Shown: in pieces, positions 9,269 to 18,000 of the stretch | How positions within the stretch are numbered: the first letter of the stretch is position 1 | Layout of the letters: each line of letters opens with the position of its first letter | NCBI GenBank assembly: GCA_035772405.1 | Contig: JAYKKM010000375.1 | Span: forward strand, 187,501 to 251,500 | Source: Chrysogorgia sp. JL179-B06 | Taxonomy: Eukaryota > Cnidaria > Anthozoa > Scleralcyonacea > Chrysogorgiidae | Direction of reading: 5' to 3' | DNA: 64,000 nt | Notes under the pieces: model-generated | What the model was told of the DNA's origin: nothing | The model's input: only the letters and a program-made list of their open reading frames with translations | Database searches by the model: none | Position numbers and translations under genes: made by a program

Positions 9269-10924
9269 ATGATGGACGCGTTCAAAAGAAAGTATCCTTA
9301 TGCTGACAAGAATAGGTTTTTTCTTGATGTTGACGACAATATGCATATACATATATTCTTCGTGACGAAAACTAATATTGGTGACATTAGTATAGACTCA
9401 AGTAGGTTTAAGAGTAACCCGGAGTTCACTAAGTATCTAACGATAAACAAACCAATGATAGTTAACCAAAAAGAGATAGCTAACGCCGTACGCGTGGCTA
9501 AGCTGAATCTAGTGAGAAAGTACCCTCACATCACTTTGAGCAAGTTCGAGTTCGATCCAACTGTCTCACAAGATGGTGAGGTTAATGGCGTTCACATATA
9601 TTTTAGAAACAACGACATCATAAGCACGAACATAACTAGCGATACCTTCAAAAACGATAAGAGTATGTGGGTTTGGTTACACAACAACAAGTCTCCAAAA
9701 GGTCACGACGACAAGTTTCCAGAAATATGGCTATCTGGTGGAACTATCCAACCATTACCGAAAGGTCGCAAGAACCACTGGGGACTTTGGGATGGCTATC
9801 CAACGGAAAACGTGTTGAACTACCCAGTGAATAACTTTAGAGTCTTCGTTAATCAAAAGAGCTACTTTCTCTCGAAGCTACCAATATTACAAATCACCAC
9901 GTCAAAGACAAAGCCAAAGTGGGACGATAATGAGAGCTACTATACGGTCGTGTTTGCAACGTATTGTGCAAGTTTCTGTTGTGGAGTGTCGTTACAACAC
10001 TTGTCACCCTCGCAAGAAGTTCACCCTGTTATCACAAGTGTGATGAGGTTCCATCTGTACTTTACTGTTAGAAGACTTCTCAGAAGGATGGAAGGTGGTG
10101 AGAGTATGAGATCTATAAGTAGAGAGTTTGACGCTGGAGAATTGTATGGTAAGACAGACAAGATTCCTAGAAAACATTACTACCAGGGTAAAGTCCTTGC
10201 TGATGGTACAACAGGTGAGGAAAGAGTCTTTACGATTAACGACGTTAAGAACGACTACAAACGATACGTTCCTCTGGTGTCGAATGGTTTTACCAACATT
10301 GGGCGACAATACCTAAATCAGTCTATAGAAGCCTTTGTTTACTCCACACTTGGTGCACAAGCGAGAACACGTGTGTCAGTCGTTGGTGATTCCGCAGGCA
10401 GTCTAGAGACTCAACAAGAGTTCCGAAAGTTGGTGGAGGATAGTGTTATAAACTACGACGTGTCAACGTGGATTCTCAACATGAACAAGTCGATTAGAGA
10501 CACTAACGTTGTCCAAAATCTTGCGCTATCACCGTCTACGTGGTTAATGCCAAGTAACGTGGTAATCCTCAAGAACAAAATCGCTGGGTACAACAACCTG
10601 CTAAAGACTGCTATACAGAGTATGAAGTTTGGAGTAAATAGTGGGTTAAACTACACAGAAACGACAGAGGTCAAGAAAGTACATCAAGAAGGTGGAGAGC
10701 ATCTAGAGACACTCGACAAACCAAAGGTGACACATCGTCTGACGACACCAAACGTGACACACCAGGAAGGTGGAGAGCACCTGGATACACTTGATAAAAC
10801 ACCAAAGGTGACACACCAAGAACGTCGTCTAGAGGTGACACCAGGTGACAACACGACAGAGTTGGGGCTAGTTCTAGTGGTTTCGGCTGTGTCTGGCTAT
10901 TTAGTAAGCAAATATATGTTATAA
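9269..10924 (+). CDS. 551-residue tail-anchored Polinton protein, function unknown
   Basis: ATGATG at 9269; the second ATG is equally possible. The first 200 residues are mixed alpha/beta with many aromatic residues (KNHWGLWDGYP). A block around residues 225-275 (YYTVVFATYCASFCCG then HPVITSVMRFHLYFTVRR) and another around 335-475 (LNQSIEAFVYSTLGAQARTR, TWLMPSNVVILKNKI) look like conserved domains. Residues about 480-525 are a Thr/Glu-rich linker with the motif HQEGGEHL(E/D)TLDK twice, and the chain ends in one hydrophobic helix (LGLVLVVSAVSGYLVSKYML). I remember similar proteins from other invertebrate Polintons but no function. A virion or membrane-remodelling role is possible. Confidence 0.65.
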   Translation: MMDAFKRKYPYADKNRFFLDVDDNMHIHIFFVTKTNIGDISIDSSRFKSNPEFTKYLTINKPMIVNQKEIANAVRVAKLNLVRKYPHITLSKFEFDPTVSQDGEVNGVHIYFRNNDIISTNITSDTFKNDKSMWVWLHNNKSPKGHDDKFPEIWLSGGTIQPLPKGRKNHWGLWDGYPTENVLNYPVNNFRVFVNQKSYFLSKLPILQITTSKTKPKWDDNESYYTVVFATYCASFCCGVSLQHLSPSQEVHPVITSVMRFHLYFTVRRLLRRMEGGESMRSISREFDAGELYGKTDKIPRKHYYQGKVLADGTTGEERVFTINDVKNDYKRYVPLVSNGFTNIGRQYLNQSIEAFVYSTLGAQARTRVSVVGDSAGSLETQQEFRKLVEDSVINYDVSTWILNMNKSIRDTNVVQNLALSPSTWLMPSNVVILKNKIAGYNNLLKTAIQSMKFGVNSGLNYTETTEVKKVHQEGGEHLETLDKPKVTHRLTTPNVTHQEGGEHLDTLDKTPKVTHQERRLEVTPGDNTTELGLVLVVSAVSGYLVSKYML

Positions 10925-10928
10925 CATA

Positions 10929-11364
10929 ATGAGTCTAAGTTATGGATTCGAGGACAGAGACTACGAGAGCGACAAAATATTAAGAAGAGCGAAGAGACAT
11001 CTAGACAGTGACCCTAAGTTAAGCGTTAGCGGTGGGAGGATGTACAATGTACACGTGTACAATCCCAAATAACATCGACACCACCAAGAGACATATGATA
11101 TCAATACATTGGCGGATGGGTAACTCCTACGTTAAGGTGAACAACATAAGATCAACAGACTCAGACTTCACAGCTAATTACGAAGAGATAGGGTCTCCTT
11201 ACGTAACGATCTTTGGAGTGCATCGACCAAAAATACCACTCGCACCCTATAAGTACCCGTCTTTGATAGAGTTCTACGGTGTGAGGATTGTCTCTGGTTA
11301 TATGACGAGCCGAGACATAATATTAGTTGGTAGAGATATGATGAAGGAATATAATGTGAACTAA
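10929..11364 (+). pseudogene. Small conserved Polinton gene split by a frameshift
   Basis: An ATG at 10929, right after an AT-rich TTATAACATA element, opens a 47-codon frame (SLSYGFEDRDYESDKILRRA...) that stops at 11070-11072. A second frame open from at least 11032 to 11364 continues with about 100 residues rich in beta-prone sequence (RHMISIHWRMGNSYVKVNNI). No usable ATG with a promoter element precedes the second part, so one gene of about 145 codons with a shift near 11050-11070 is the simplest reading. No family is recognised. Confidence 0.5.
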
Positions 11365-11369
11365 GATAT

Positions 11370-11870
11370 ATGAGGAAGAAGTCAGTTGCTGTTTTCAATC
11401 ACATATCAAAGGATATGTCAGAGGAAGAGACGCTAGAGCTCAAACGCTTGTACGCATACTACCACAAACTAGAAGCCTGTTACAAATGGAAATACAAGAG
11501 GTTGAAGAAAATTAAACTATCGTTAAACATGACTAGCATAGGGTTAACGACAGTAGGGATTATAGCTGGATCGATAACCGCTAACCCTCTAATCATTGCT
11601 TGTATTAGTGGTCCTGGTGTGATCATCCAAGGCTACTTGGCTAAATCCAATCTGACGAGTAGAGTGGAGCATTGCAAGTTTGCGCACACTAGCTACAAAA
11701 AGATACTGACACAACTAAGATCGTATCTTAGAGGTCTTCCTTACAACGAGTCAACGTTTCTTTCAGACGTTAAAGTGTTGGACGATAATGTGACTGACTT
11801 ATGCCCACCAATCAATGGAATGGTGAAAAGGTATAATAAAATATATGACGAGACCAACACTCCAAATTAG
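11370..11870 (+). CDS. Polinton membrane protein, 166 residues
   Basis: ATG 11370-11372, 6 bp after the preceding stop, preceded by AAGATAT. It has an N-terminal charged helix (residues 1-50, EEETLELKRLYAYYHKLEACY), a hydrophobic hairpin at about 55-90 (SIGLTTVGIIAGSITANPLIIACISGPGVII in two blocks), and a C-terminal helical domain with conserved-looking Cys and Asp (EHCKFAHTSYKKILTQLRSY; VLDDNVTDLCPPING). This helix-hairpin-helix layout recurs in other Polintons as far as I recall, with unknown function; it suggests a membrane-inserting structural protein. Confidence 0.6.
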   Translation: MRKKSVAVFNHISKDMSEEETLELKRLYAYYHKLEACYKWKYKRLKKIKLSLNMTSIGLTTVGIIAGSITANPLIIACISGPGVIIQGYLAKSNLTSRVEHCKFAHTSYKKILTQLRSYLRGLPYNESTFLSDVKVLDDNVTDLCPPINGMVKRYNKIYDETNTPN

Positions 11871-11961
11871 GGTAAGACACAAGGAGCTCGTTAAAATCCT
11901 CAAAAAGGTCAAACGAGAGTTGTTTGAAAAGGGAGGCGCAAAACGATGGGGCTTATAAACA

Positions 11962-12043
11962 ATAGCTTGTCTTTTAGGCCCCGTCGTTTCGACGCCCCCT
12001 TTGGACTCACAACCACACACAGTCTATATATCAGAACCAAGGG
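11962..12043 (+). repeat. Partial upstream duplicate of the Bro-domain coding sequence
   Basis: The stretch TTTTAGGCCCCGTCGTTTCG...CAGTCTATATATCAGAACCA repeats 12342-12418, which lies inside the Bro-N domain of the next gene. The copy is out of context, has a few substitutions and codes for nothing by itself. It shows a local duplication or template switch of about 80 bp. Confidence 0.85.
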
Positions 12044-12064
12044 TGTTTTCCGCATAAAAGACGA

Positions 12065-12101
12065 CGAAAACTCAGGTCCCAAAATGGGACCTGAGTTTTC
12101 G
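12065..12101. terminator. Perfect 17-bp stem hairpin
   Basis: CGAAAACTCAGGTCCCA, a 3-nt loop AAA, then TGGGACCTGAGTTTTCG: a perfect inverted repeat in the spacer between two co-directional genes. It could be an RNA 3-end signal for the upstream genes or a protein-binding site. Only the structure is seen; the terminator label is tentative. Confidence 0.4.
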
Positions 12102-12163
12102 AGTGTCAAAACAGACTAGTCCTATTTTAGGACCTTGGTTAGAGTCACTTATAATATTACACA

Positions 12164-12175
12164 CAGTATATTATA
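12164..12175 (+). promoter_or_regulatory. CAGTATATTATA element before the Bro-N gene
   Basis: AT-rich element ending 1 bp before the ATG at 12177, the same type as at other starts in the element. It helps select 12177 rather than an upstream non-ATG codon as the start. Confidence 0.45.
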
Positions 12176-12176
12176 T

Positions 12177-12980
12177 ATGACGAGCCTTGTCAAAGTGTTT
12201 AGTTTTGAGAACAAGTCAGTCACAACTATCAAGGAAGGAGACAATATATGGTTCTGCGGACAATCGGTAGCTGCAACGCTAGGTTACACTGACACTAGTC
12301 AATCTATTAGAAAACATGTAGACGATAAATACAAGACAAGCTATTGTTTTTTAGGCCCCGTCGTTTCGACGCCCCCTTCGAATTCACAACCACACACAGT
12401 CTATATATCAGAACCAGGAGTGTATGCTCTGATATTCTCGTCAAAACTAGAGTCAGCCAAGAGGTTTCAAGAGTGGGTATTCACAGAAGTCCTACCGTCT
12501 ATAAGAAAGACGGGTCAGTACACACAATGTAACCAGTTATCAATAATGAACGAGACAGATTTACACTACGATATAGTTAAATATATTAGAGAGCACCATC
12601 CAACAATAGTCATCCCAGGGTTGGGAGAGTACCAAGACACATCTACTAAAAGAATAGATGGATGGAAGAAGGGTTATAGTGGTGGACAACCAGATTTGAT
12701 AGTTCCACAACTACACAAGAGATACAATGGTTTTGCTATAGAGTTCAAAACACCGAAAGGTAATGGGGTTATTAGGAATAACCAGATGAGGGTATTAAGG
12801 AGACTAAGATCACAAGGGTACAACACATTACTATCCTCAGACCAACATGAGATAATACATTTCATAGAGACATATATGAGAGACTCCAGAGTCCTGTGCG
12901 AGTACTGTAATAGAAGATTTAAGAGTGAAACAACACTGTATAATCATCAAAAATACTTTCATCGAATACTATATCTATGA
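12177..12980 (+). CDS. Bro-N / VRR-NUC-like nuclease / C2H2 zinc-finger fusion protein
   Basis: 267 residues from ATG 12177. Residues about 4-115 form a Bro-N domain (IWFCGQSVAATLGYTD...SIRKHV; VYISEPGVYALIFSSKLESA; WVFTEVLPSIRKTGQY), a DNA-binding module of baculovirus, poxvirus-type and phage proteins. Residues about 125-235 resemble a PD-(D/E)XK nuclease of the VRR-NUC kind: GGQPDLIVPQ followed by FAIEFKTPKGNG, giving the D...ExK catalytic pattern, then NNQMRVLRRLRSQGY. The C-terminus has a single C2H2 finger (CEYCNRRFKSETTLYNHQKYFH). It may act in replication, repair or host-DNA attack. The combination is unusual for a Polinton. Confidence 0.75.
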   Translation: MTSLVKVFSFENKSVTTIKEGDNIWFCGQSVAATLGYTDTSQSIRKHVDDKYKTSYCFLGPVVSTPPSNSQPHTVYISEPGVYALIFSSKLESAKRFQEWVFTEVLPSIRKTGQYTQCNQLSIMNETDLHYDIVKYIREHHPTIVIPGLGEYQDTSTKRIDGWKKGYSGGQPDLIVPQLHKRYNGFAIEFKTPKGNGVIRNNQMRVLRRLRSQGYNTLLSSDQHEIIHFIETYMRDSRVLCEYCNRRFKSETTLYNHQKYFHRILYL

Positions 12981-13065
12981 GATAATCTGTGAGATGACTG
13001 TGAGACGACCTGTTAGACGACCTGTTAGATGATCTGTGAGATGACTGTGAGATGGTCTGTGACGA
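12978..13065 (+). repeat. Short degenerate tandem repeat (GATGACTGTGAGA-like)
   Basis: About six imperfect copies of a 12-13 bp unit (GAGATGACTGTGAGACGACC, GTTAGACGACCT and variants) fill the spacer between the Bro-N gene and the next small gene. No coding role is seen. Confidence 0.7.
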
Positions 13066-13084
13066 GATATCACGTATGGTATAG

Positions 13085-13306
13085 ATGACTGACAGTGAGT
13101 CCGTACCTATTATAACGTCGACAACAAGGACCAAAGACCCTAAGAGAGTAGAGGCAGGCAAACGGTTGGCTGCTATATCTAAAGCAGCGAAAGAGAGGAA
13201 GATGAGAGAGAGAGTGATAAGTGAGGACGATAGTTTTAACTACGGATACATCATAGGCACTATAGGAGTGGTAATAGCCGCTGGTTCACTGGACCGAAGA
13301 GCCTAA
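13085..13306 (+). CDS. Small basic single-pass membrane protein
   Basis: 73 residues, ATG 13085, preceded by CGTATGGTATAG. A basic amphipathic segment (DPKRVEAGKRLAAISKAAKE, about residues 19-38) precedes one hydrophobic helix (YGYIIGTIGVVIAAGSL, about 53-69). Small proteins with this basic-then-hydrophobic layout recur in animal Polintons as far as I recall. A virion or DNA-condensing membrane peptide is possible; no function is known to me. Confidence 0.55.
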   Translation: MTDSESVPIITSTTRTKDPKRVEAGKRLAAISKAAKERKMRERVISEDDSFNYGYIIGTIGVVIAAGSLDRRA

Positions 13307-13354
13307 GAACGTCGTTATAAAACCATCACGTAAACTCGACAGCCTCGATTAAAA

Positions 13355-13369
13355 CATATCGTATAATAT
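13355..13369 (+). promoter_or_regulatory. CATATCGTATAATAT element
   Basis: Directly abuts the ATG at 13370; the same family of AT-rich start-proximal elements as elsewhere in the Polinton. Confidence 0.4.
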
Positions 13370-13603
13370 ATGGCATCAATAGATAGAAAAGAACTGATGA
13401 ACGAGCTATACGACGCAGCCCTTGTGACTGCTGGAGCCGTAGCCGTGTCGATGGCATCAAAGAAAGTACTAAAAGAACCGTTGGGTACCCCTGAATCAGT
13501 GAAGGGCACCCTCAAGTTAGCGACTGCTGTAGGCGTTTCAACGCTACTCGTTAAGTGGGCGCAGAGCAAGAAATACTTACCTATTGACCCGTTCTCAAAA
13601 TAA
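13370..13603 (+). CDS. Small membrane protein, 77 residues
   Basis: ATG 13370. An N-terminal helix (DRKELMNELYDAALVTAGAV) and a second hydrophobic stretch (LATAVGVSTLLVKWAQ) suggest two membrane-associated helices; it ends YLPIDPFSK. It is packed between two other small membrane-protein genes with spacers of 63 and 16 bp, suggesting related roles. No function is recognised. Confidence 0.55.
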   Translation: MASIDRKELMNELYDAALVTAGAVAVSMASKKVLKEPLGTPESVKGTLKLATAVGVSTLLVKWAQSKKYLPIDPFSK

Positions 13604-13619
13604 TCTAACGTAATACATA

Positions 13620-14037
13620 ATGGCTAGTGTGATAGCGGGTGGTTTGTTCAACGCTATAGCATTCGCAGGAGCTGGATTCATATTCAGCAAGCTAAACCAT
13701 ACCGGCTACGAGACAGAGATAAAGAGACACAACAAAGCATTGGAAAGTCTTGCAAGAGCGAAAGAAAAGTTCTACGAGAATGAGATTCGTCAGAGAGACA
13801 AAATTCAGGAGTTAAGACAAACAGTTGTCAGATGCTAATGCAGACATAAACGACACAAACCACGCTCTAGATCAGCTAAGACAAGTACTGACGATACAGT
13901 ATGATGGGAAGACGTTTAGTAAAGAGCCTGAGTTGTCAGACTATTACAAACCCTCAGATGAGATGAAAGAATATCAAATGGTATTCGTTGGAGTTGTTGG
14001 GCTACCTTTAGGTTACTTAATATATAGAGTATTATAG
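13620..14037 (+). pseudogene. Small Polinton membrane/coiled-coil gene with a frameshift
   Basis: The first frame (13620-13838) encodes an N-terminal glycine/alanine-rich hydrophobic helix (NAIAFAGAGFIFSKLN) and a charged coiled coil. The second (to 14037, its only start being a TTG at 13825) continues the coiled coil and carries a conserved-looking ELSDYYKPSDEMKEYQ followed by a C-terminal hydrophobic helix (VFVGVVGLPLGYLIY). I recall both halves as one protein in other invertebrate Polintons, so I treat this as one gene with a shift near 13815-13830. Confidence 0.6.
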
Positions 14038-14039
14038 AA

Positions 14040-14231
14040 ATGAGCGCTAAAACTTTGAAGGAGATGGCTATGGAATTTGATAAAAAGCGTAACTTGACAG
14101 AGACACTCTTTTACCAAACTCGTCAGATAGAAGAGTTGGAGCAGTTACTGTCAGACGCTCTAAAACAGGTCACAACAATAAAGTGTGAGTGGGAGACACT
14201 AACCGACAACCACGAAGTTACTACACTATAG
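14040..14231 (+). CDS. Small coiled-coil protein, 63 residues
   Basis: ATG 14040, 3 bp after the previous stop, with GAGTATTATAGAA upstream. It is charged and helical (TRQIEELEQLLSDALKQVTT) with no other motif. It belongs to the run of tiny genes on this strand. No family is recognised. Confidence 0.45.
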   Translation: MSAKTLKEMAMEFDKKRNLTETLFYQTRQIEELEQLLSDALKQVTTIKCEWETLTDNHEVTTL

Positions 14232-14240
14232 TCTAAAGAT

Positions 14241-14254
14241 ATATATAGTATAGT
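14241..14254 (+). promoter_or_regulatory. ATATATAGTATAG element
   Basis: The clearest copy of the start-proximal element, 7 bp before the ATG at 14262. Confidence 0.5.
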
Positions 14255-14261
14255 AACTTAG

Positions 14262-14896
14262 ATGGTTGACGAACGTACAATGAGAATGTTCTATGCTGGG
14301 TATACATTGGATGAGATTGAGACATCAAAAAAGTGGAGTGGTACTACATTAGGGTACACATTGGACGAGATCAAGAACGGAAGTAGGGACACAACACCAA
14401 AAAAGTGGTACGACACCACATACTGTTATACGAGTGTAGTAACCACAGAGTTCAAATCGAAGATGGTGTATTTAGTTGTAACAAGTGTGGAGAGACTACC
14501 TACGGACGCGTGAGAAACTTCGTACCTAACATTTGGATGTACAAGAAATCAGCTCATAGTTATAGTAAGTGGTTAGAGAGAATGTTGACCAGTAAAAGAC
14601 TAGTTAACGAGAGTGACATACCAACAGTTGTCAGTGATTTTATAAAAATACTATGTTCTCTTAAAAGAAACAAGTTGATTGTCAAGAATATATCGAAATA
14701 TATTTTCTATGTCATAAGAATATGCTCTAGAAGAGGTATAGAGTTGAGAGGTAGTCTTAACGACCTCAAACCTGGTAAGGTCAAGGTGCGATTCGAGTAT
14801 AACCTGTATAGTGTAGTATACAAGGATCTAGGTTGGGACGGGAGAGGAGATCCATACTACAACGAGTGGTTAAATAAAATATATAGTAATATATAA
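14262..14896 (+). pseudogene. Zinc-ribbon protein, VLTF3-like candidate, with a frameshift
   Basis: ATG 14262 opens a frame with GYTLDEI twice (about residues 13-19 and 31-37). A second frame, open from 14405 without its own ATG, runs to the stop at 14894-14896. An A6 run at about 14399-14404 is the likely break. The second part has a Cys/His cluster (CSNH...FSCNKCGETTYG) that looks like a zinc ribbon, then a helical domain (HSYSKWLERML, an IPT segment, and regular hydrophobic helices). This order resembles poxvirus late transcription factor 3 homologues found in large DNA viruses and some related elements. If correct, it would drive late transcription from the element promoters. The similarity is partial. 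Confidence 0.45.
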
Positions 14897-15075
14897 TGGC
14901 AAGACCAAAAATTTACCAAACCAAAGAAGAAGCTTTAGTAGCAGCCAGAGCGCAAACCAAAGAGTGGATGAGAACTCATAAGTGGGTGTGTGAGACATGC
15001 GATCAGTCATACCACGTGACCTCTAAATATAAACACATCAAGACTAAAAAACATTTTAGAAATTTAAACAGCTAG
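14896..15075 (+). CDS. 59-residue protein with one C2H2-type finger
   Basis: ATG 14896-14898 overlaps the preceding TAA by one base (TAATG). The protein is basic, with a single finger-like cluster WVCETCDQSYHVTSKYKHIK plus a following KKHF giving Cys, Cys, His, His spacing. An ATATATAGTAATATAT element lies just before the start. Its TAG stop (15073-15075) shares a CTAG palindrome with the convergent stop of the polymerase gene (15072-15074). It may bind nucleic acid. Confidence 0.55.
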   Translation: MARPKIYQTKEEALVAARAQTKEWMRTHKWVCETCDQSYHVTSKYKHIKTKKHFRNLNS

Positions 15076-18000
15076 TTCCGAACTATTTTGTAATGTCCAT
15101 ACGCATAGCTAGATACACCGTCTGGTAGTATATGTCGTTTGTCGTCAAAGCAGCTTAAGGATATCTTATTTATTTCATAGCTTCCTAGTTGGTGGCTCTT
15201 GCTGCGAATAGTTTTAATTATGTGAGACATCTGCTCACCATTTGTTAGGACACTTTTATAGTTGTCATGTCTTATATTGTTTCTAATGGTACTCTTCTTG
15301 ATACCTTTAGCAGTCTTCCCACCTTTTCCGTCCTCTTTTATGTAGCTATACATTTTCGACCTTAAACCAACGAACTCAACGATGGGGACTCCTAATGTCT
15401 CATCCTTCATTTTACCAATAACCTTCTTGTTAGTTAGGTCGAAGTAAGGAGATGACTTATCATATCCACTGAAGTCAAACATTTCTTTGTTAGCGTGCAT
15501 GTCTTTGTACACGTCCTCCGTCTCAATCTCATACATTAGACTATCTGTGTCTGTGAATAGTAGTTTGGCTTTGTTGTCATATTTCTTTTTGATGTTATTG
15601 TAGTGGAAGTCGTACATCAATGTCTTCGATAGGTCTAGAATACACATACCTACATATGCTGGTCTATTTAGAGTTAGTGTCTCTTTGATCTTGTGAACTG
15701 CTACCAAGTTATTGTCAAATATTTTACTGCTTACAAAGGTTGGTTTTGACGTTAGTTTCTTCAGTTTTTCCTCGTCTGTTACTAACTCCACATTCACACG
15801 CTTTCGTAGATTCTCCATAGTCTTTCCAAACACACTATTATTCATAAGCTTGAAAAAGTCTTTCTCAAAGTCATTCTTTGCTTGGGTTCTCTTGTCCGTA
15901 TTAAAGTCGATATATTGTTTGAGCCATGGTGACTGATTGAATTGAAGTACTCTATGTATCTTCTTAACCTTCATTCCCAAACTCTTGTATAATTGTAGGT
16001 TTCTATAGTGAACGACGTACTTACTCTTACCGTTTAGGTTAGGTATGAGTTTTGCAACCTCTCCTACAGATATTCTAAACTTGTTTTGGATCGTCTTACA
16101 ATAGTTTGACAACATATCACTACTTACTTTCATCCTCTCAGGGGCTAAAGGATAGTCGTTGTGAAGATCGTGCAACTCCTCTGGGTACTCTAAATCAACC
16201 TCAAGTATCAACCCTTTGTCTGAGTTGTCACTATATTTGTCTAGACTGTTGATGTCAAAACCCTCGACCCACTCAAATCCACCAGTCGGTAGATACTGAC
16301 ACATAGCCCAACCATAAAGGTTATTCGCATCTAAGTATACGATATGTTTCGATGGTTTACTACTATCATACCCCTTCATGTACTTGTTATTAGCTTCTCC
16401 ATGTCTATGTGTTATACAGGAGACACCACCCCGCATTCCTTTCTCAATAAACTGAAACATATCAATGTTAGTCATCAACTCTAGTTCCACTCCTGTCATC
16501 TTTAGAGCAGCGTCCCACGATAGTCCAGGTGATGTGAAGTAATGACAAGGATCTAATTGGTAGTGCTGTTTACACGTTCTTCTAAAGTTCTCGAACACGT
16601 CAGCCAGTAGTAATACGTCAGACTTTAGGTATAGGTCGTGGTACTCACCCATATTCTCCACACCCATTGTCTTCCACACTTCTTGAGCGTGCTCGTAGTC
16701 TGTGTCTGACACATGCTCGTCGTTTAGGATGCTGTAGAAACTCTCCTTTGACGGTAACTCAAGCTCGTTAAACTTATCGAAACTATCCATATAGTCATAT
16801 GGGTACACCTTTTCGCGACACCAACTCTAGCTCCTCACCTCGAAATAGTTCAGACGTGTACTTGAGACAGTCCTTTGGTAGGTTGTTCACTAGGTTGGCT
16901 AGACTAGAGCTCATGAATTGGAAACTATCTAGAAACACTAGATGTTTACCTAACATGAATGCCATATATTTCTCCATATTATTTGGTATGACGTTGATTT
17001 TCTGACCAATCTTGCCTATCTCTTGCATTATGAAATGACTATCATATCCTCTTAGATTGTGAAATATGACAGGTATCTTATCAGTCAGTCTATAGTTCCT
17101 ATTACATAACTGATGTGCTAAACCTCTATATTTACCAGTGATATGACAATGATCTCTAACTCTCATTTGTCCCCTTTTATATTTCCTATCACAAATATGA
17201 CATTTAGTCGCTTCCTTGAAGTTAACCTTATCAGCTCTGGTCAACACCATGTCCTCATTAAAATGCTCCTTTCTGACTTTCTTGCAGTATTTAACCTCCT
17301 CTAACATCTTTTTCATGAACTTCCTAACCGCGTTCTTACCTCGAAACATCTCTACTGGTTTACTATATTTATCATCATAACAGCACACTACTTTGTACCC
17401 ATACCCACAGTCCGTGTGTCTTTGGTACTCGCTAGTGTACGATCCTGTGAGTGGTGTCACGTTGTCGACCTTCTCTGTGATAGCCTCGAAGTCTGCGTAT
17501 ATTACGAATGGTACCTCTAATTGTTTATGAAAGTTTTCATACTCAAGAGTGCTGTCTTCTTCATCTGGCATCTTGATCGCTTGCTTACCATTTACCACCA
17601 TACAAACCTCCTTATGATTCTCTAGAATCTCATTAGTAGTAAAACATTGAAGACAGTACCTACAGAAATTCTTGCGACACTTGTGTTTAGACTGACCGCA
17701 CATAAACCTACCAAAGTCTTTGATGTACACGTAGTGTCGTTTAACACCATTCGTTATTAGCAGCAGGTCCATATGATCCTCGCACTTCTCCTCAGAAACG
17801 TAGATAGGGAATGGCTGCTTGTCCTCATACCCAAACACGCTGATGCTAATATCGTTCTGCCTCTCTATCTTGTTGTACTGTTTCGTATCCACTGGAAATC
17901 TCACTCCCTCATAATTGACAGAACCTACGTTCTTCTTGTGCTTCGACACTCTCTGCGGATCCTTTCCCACAGGACACTTGTGTAACACGTGACACCACAT

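Noticed and set aside
17140..17240. Separate HNH/endonuclease VII gene
   Set aside because: The Cys/His motif (VRDHCHITGKYRG) is inside the polymerase frame and is a usual insertion in Polinton polymerases.
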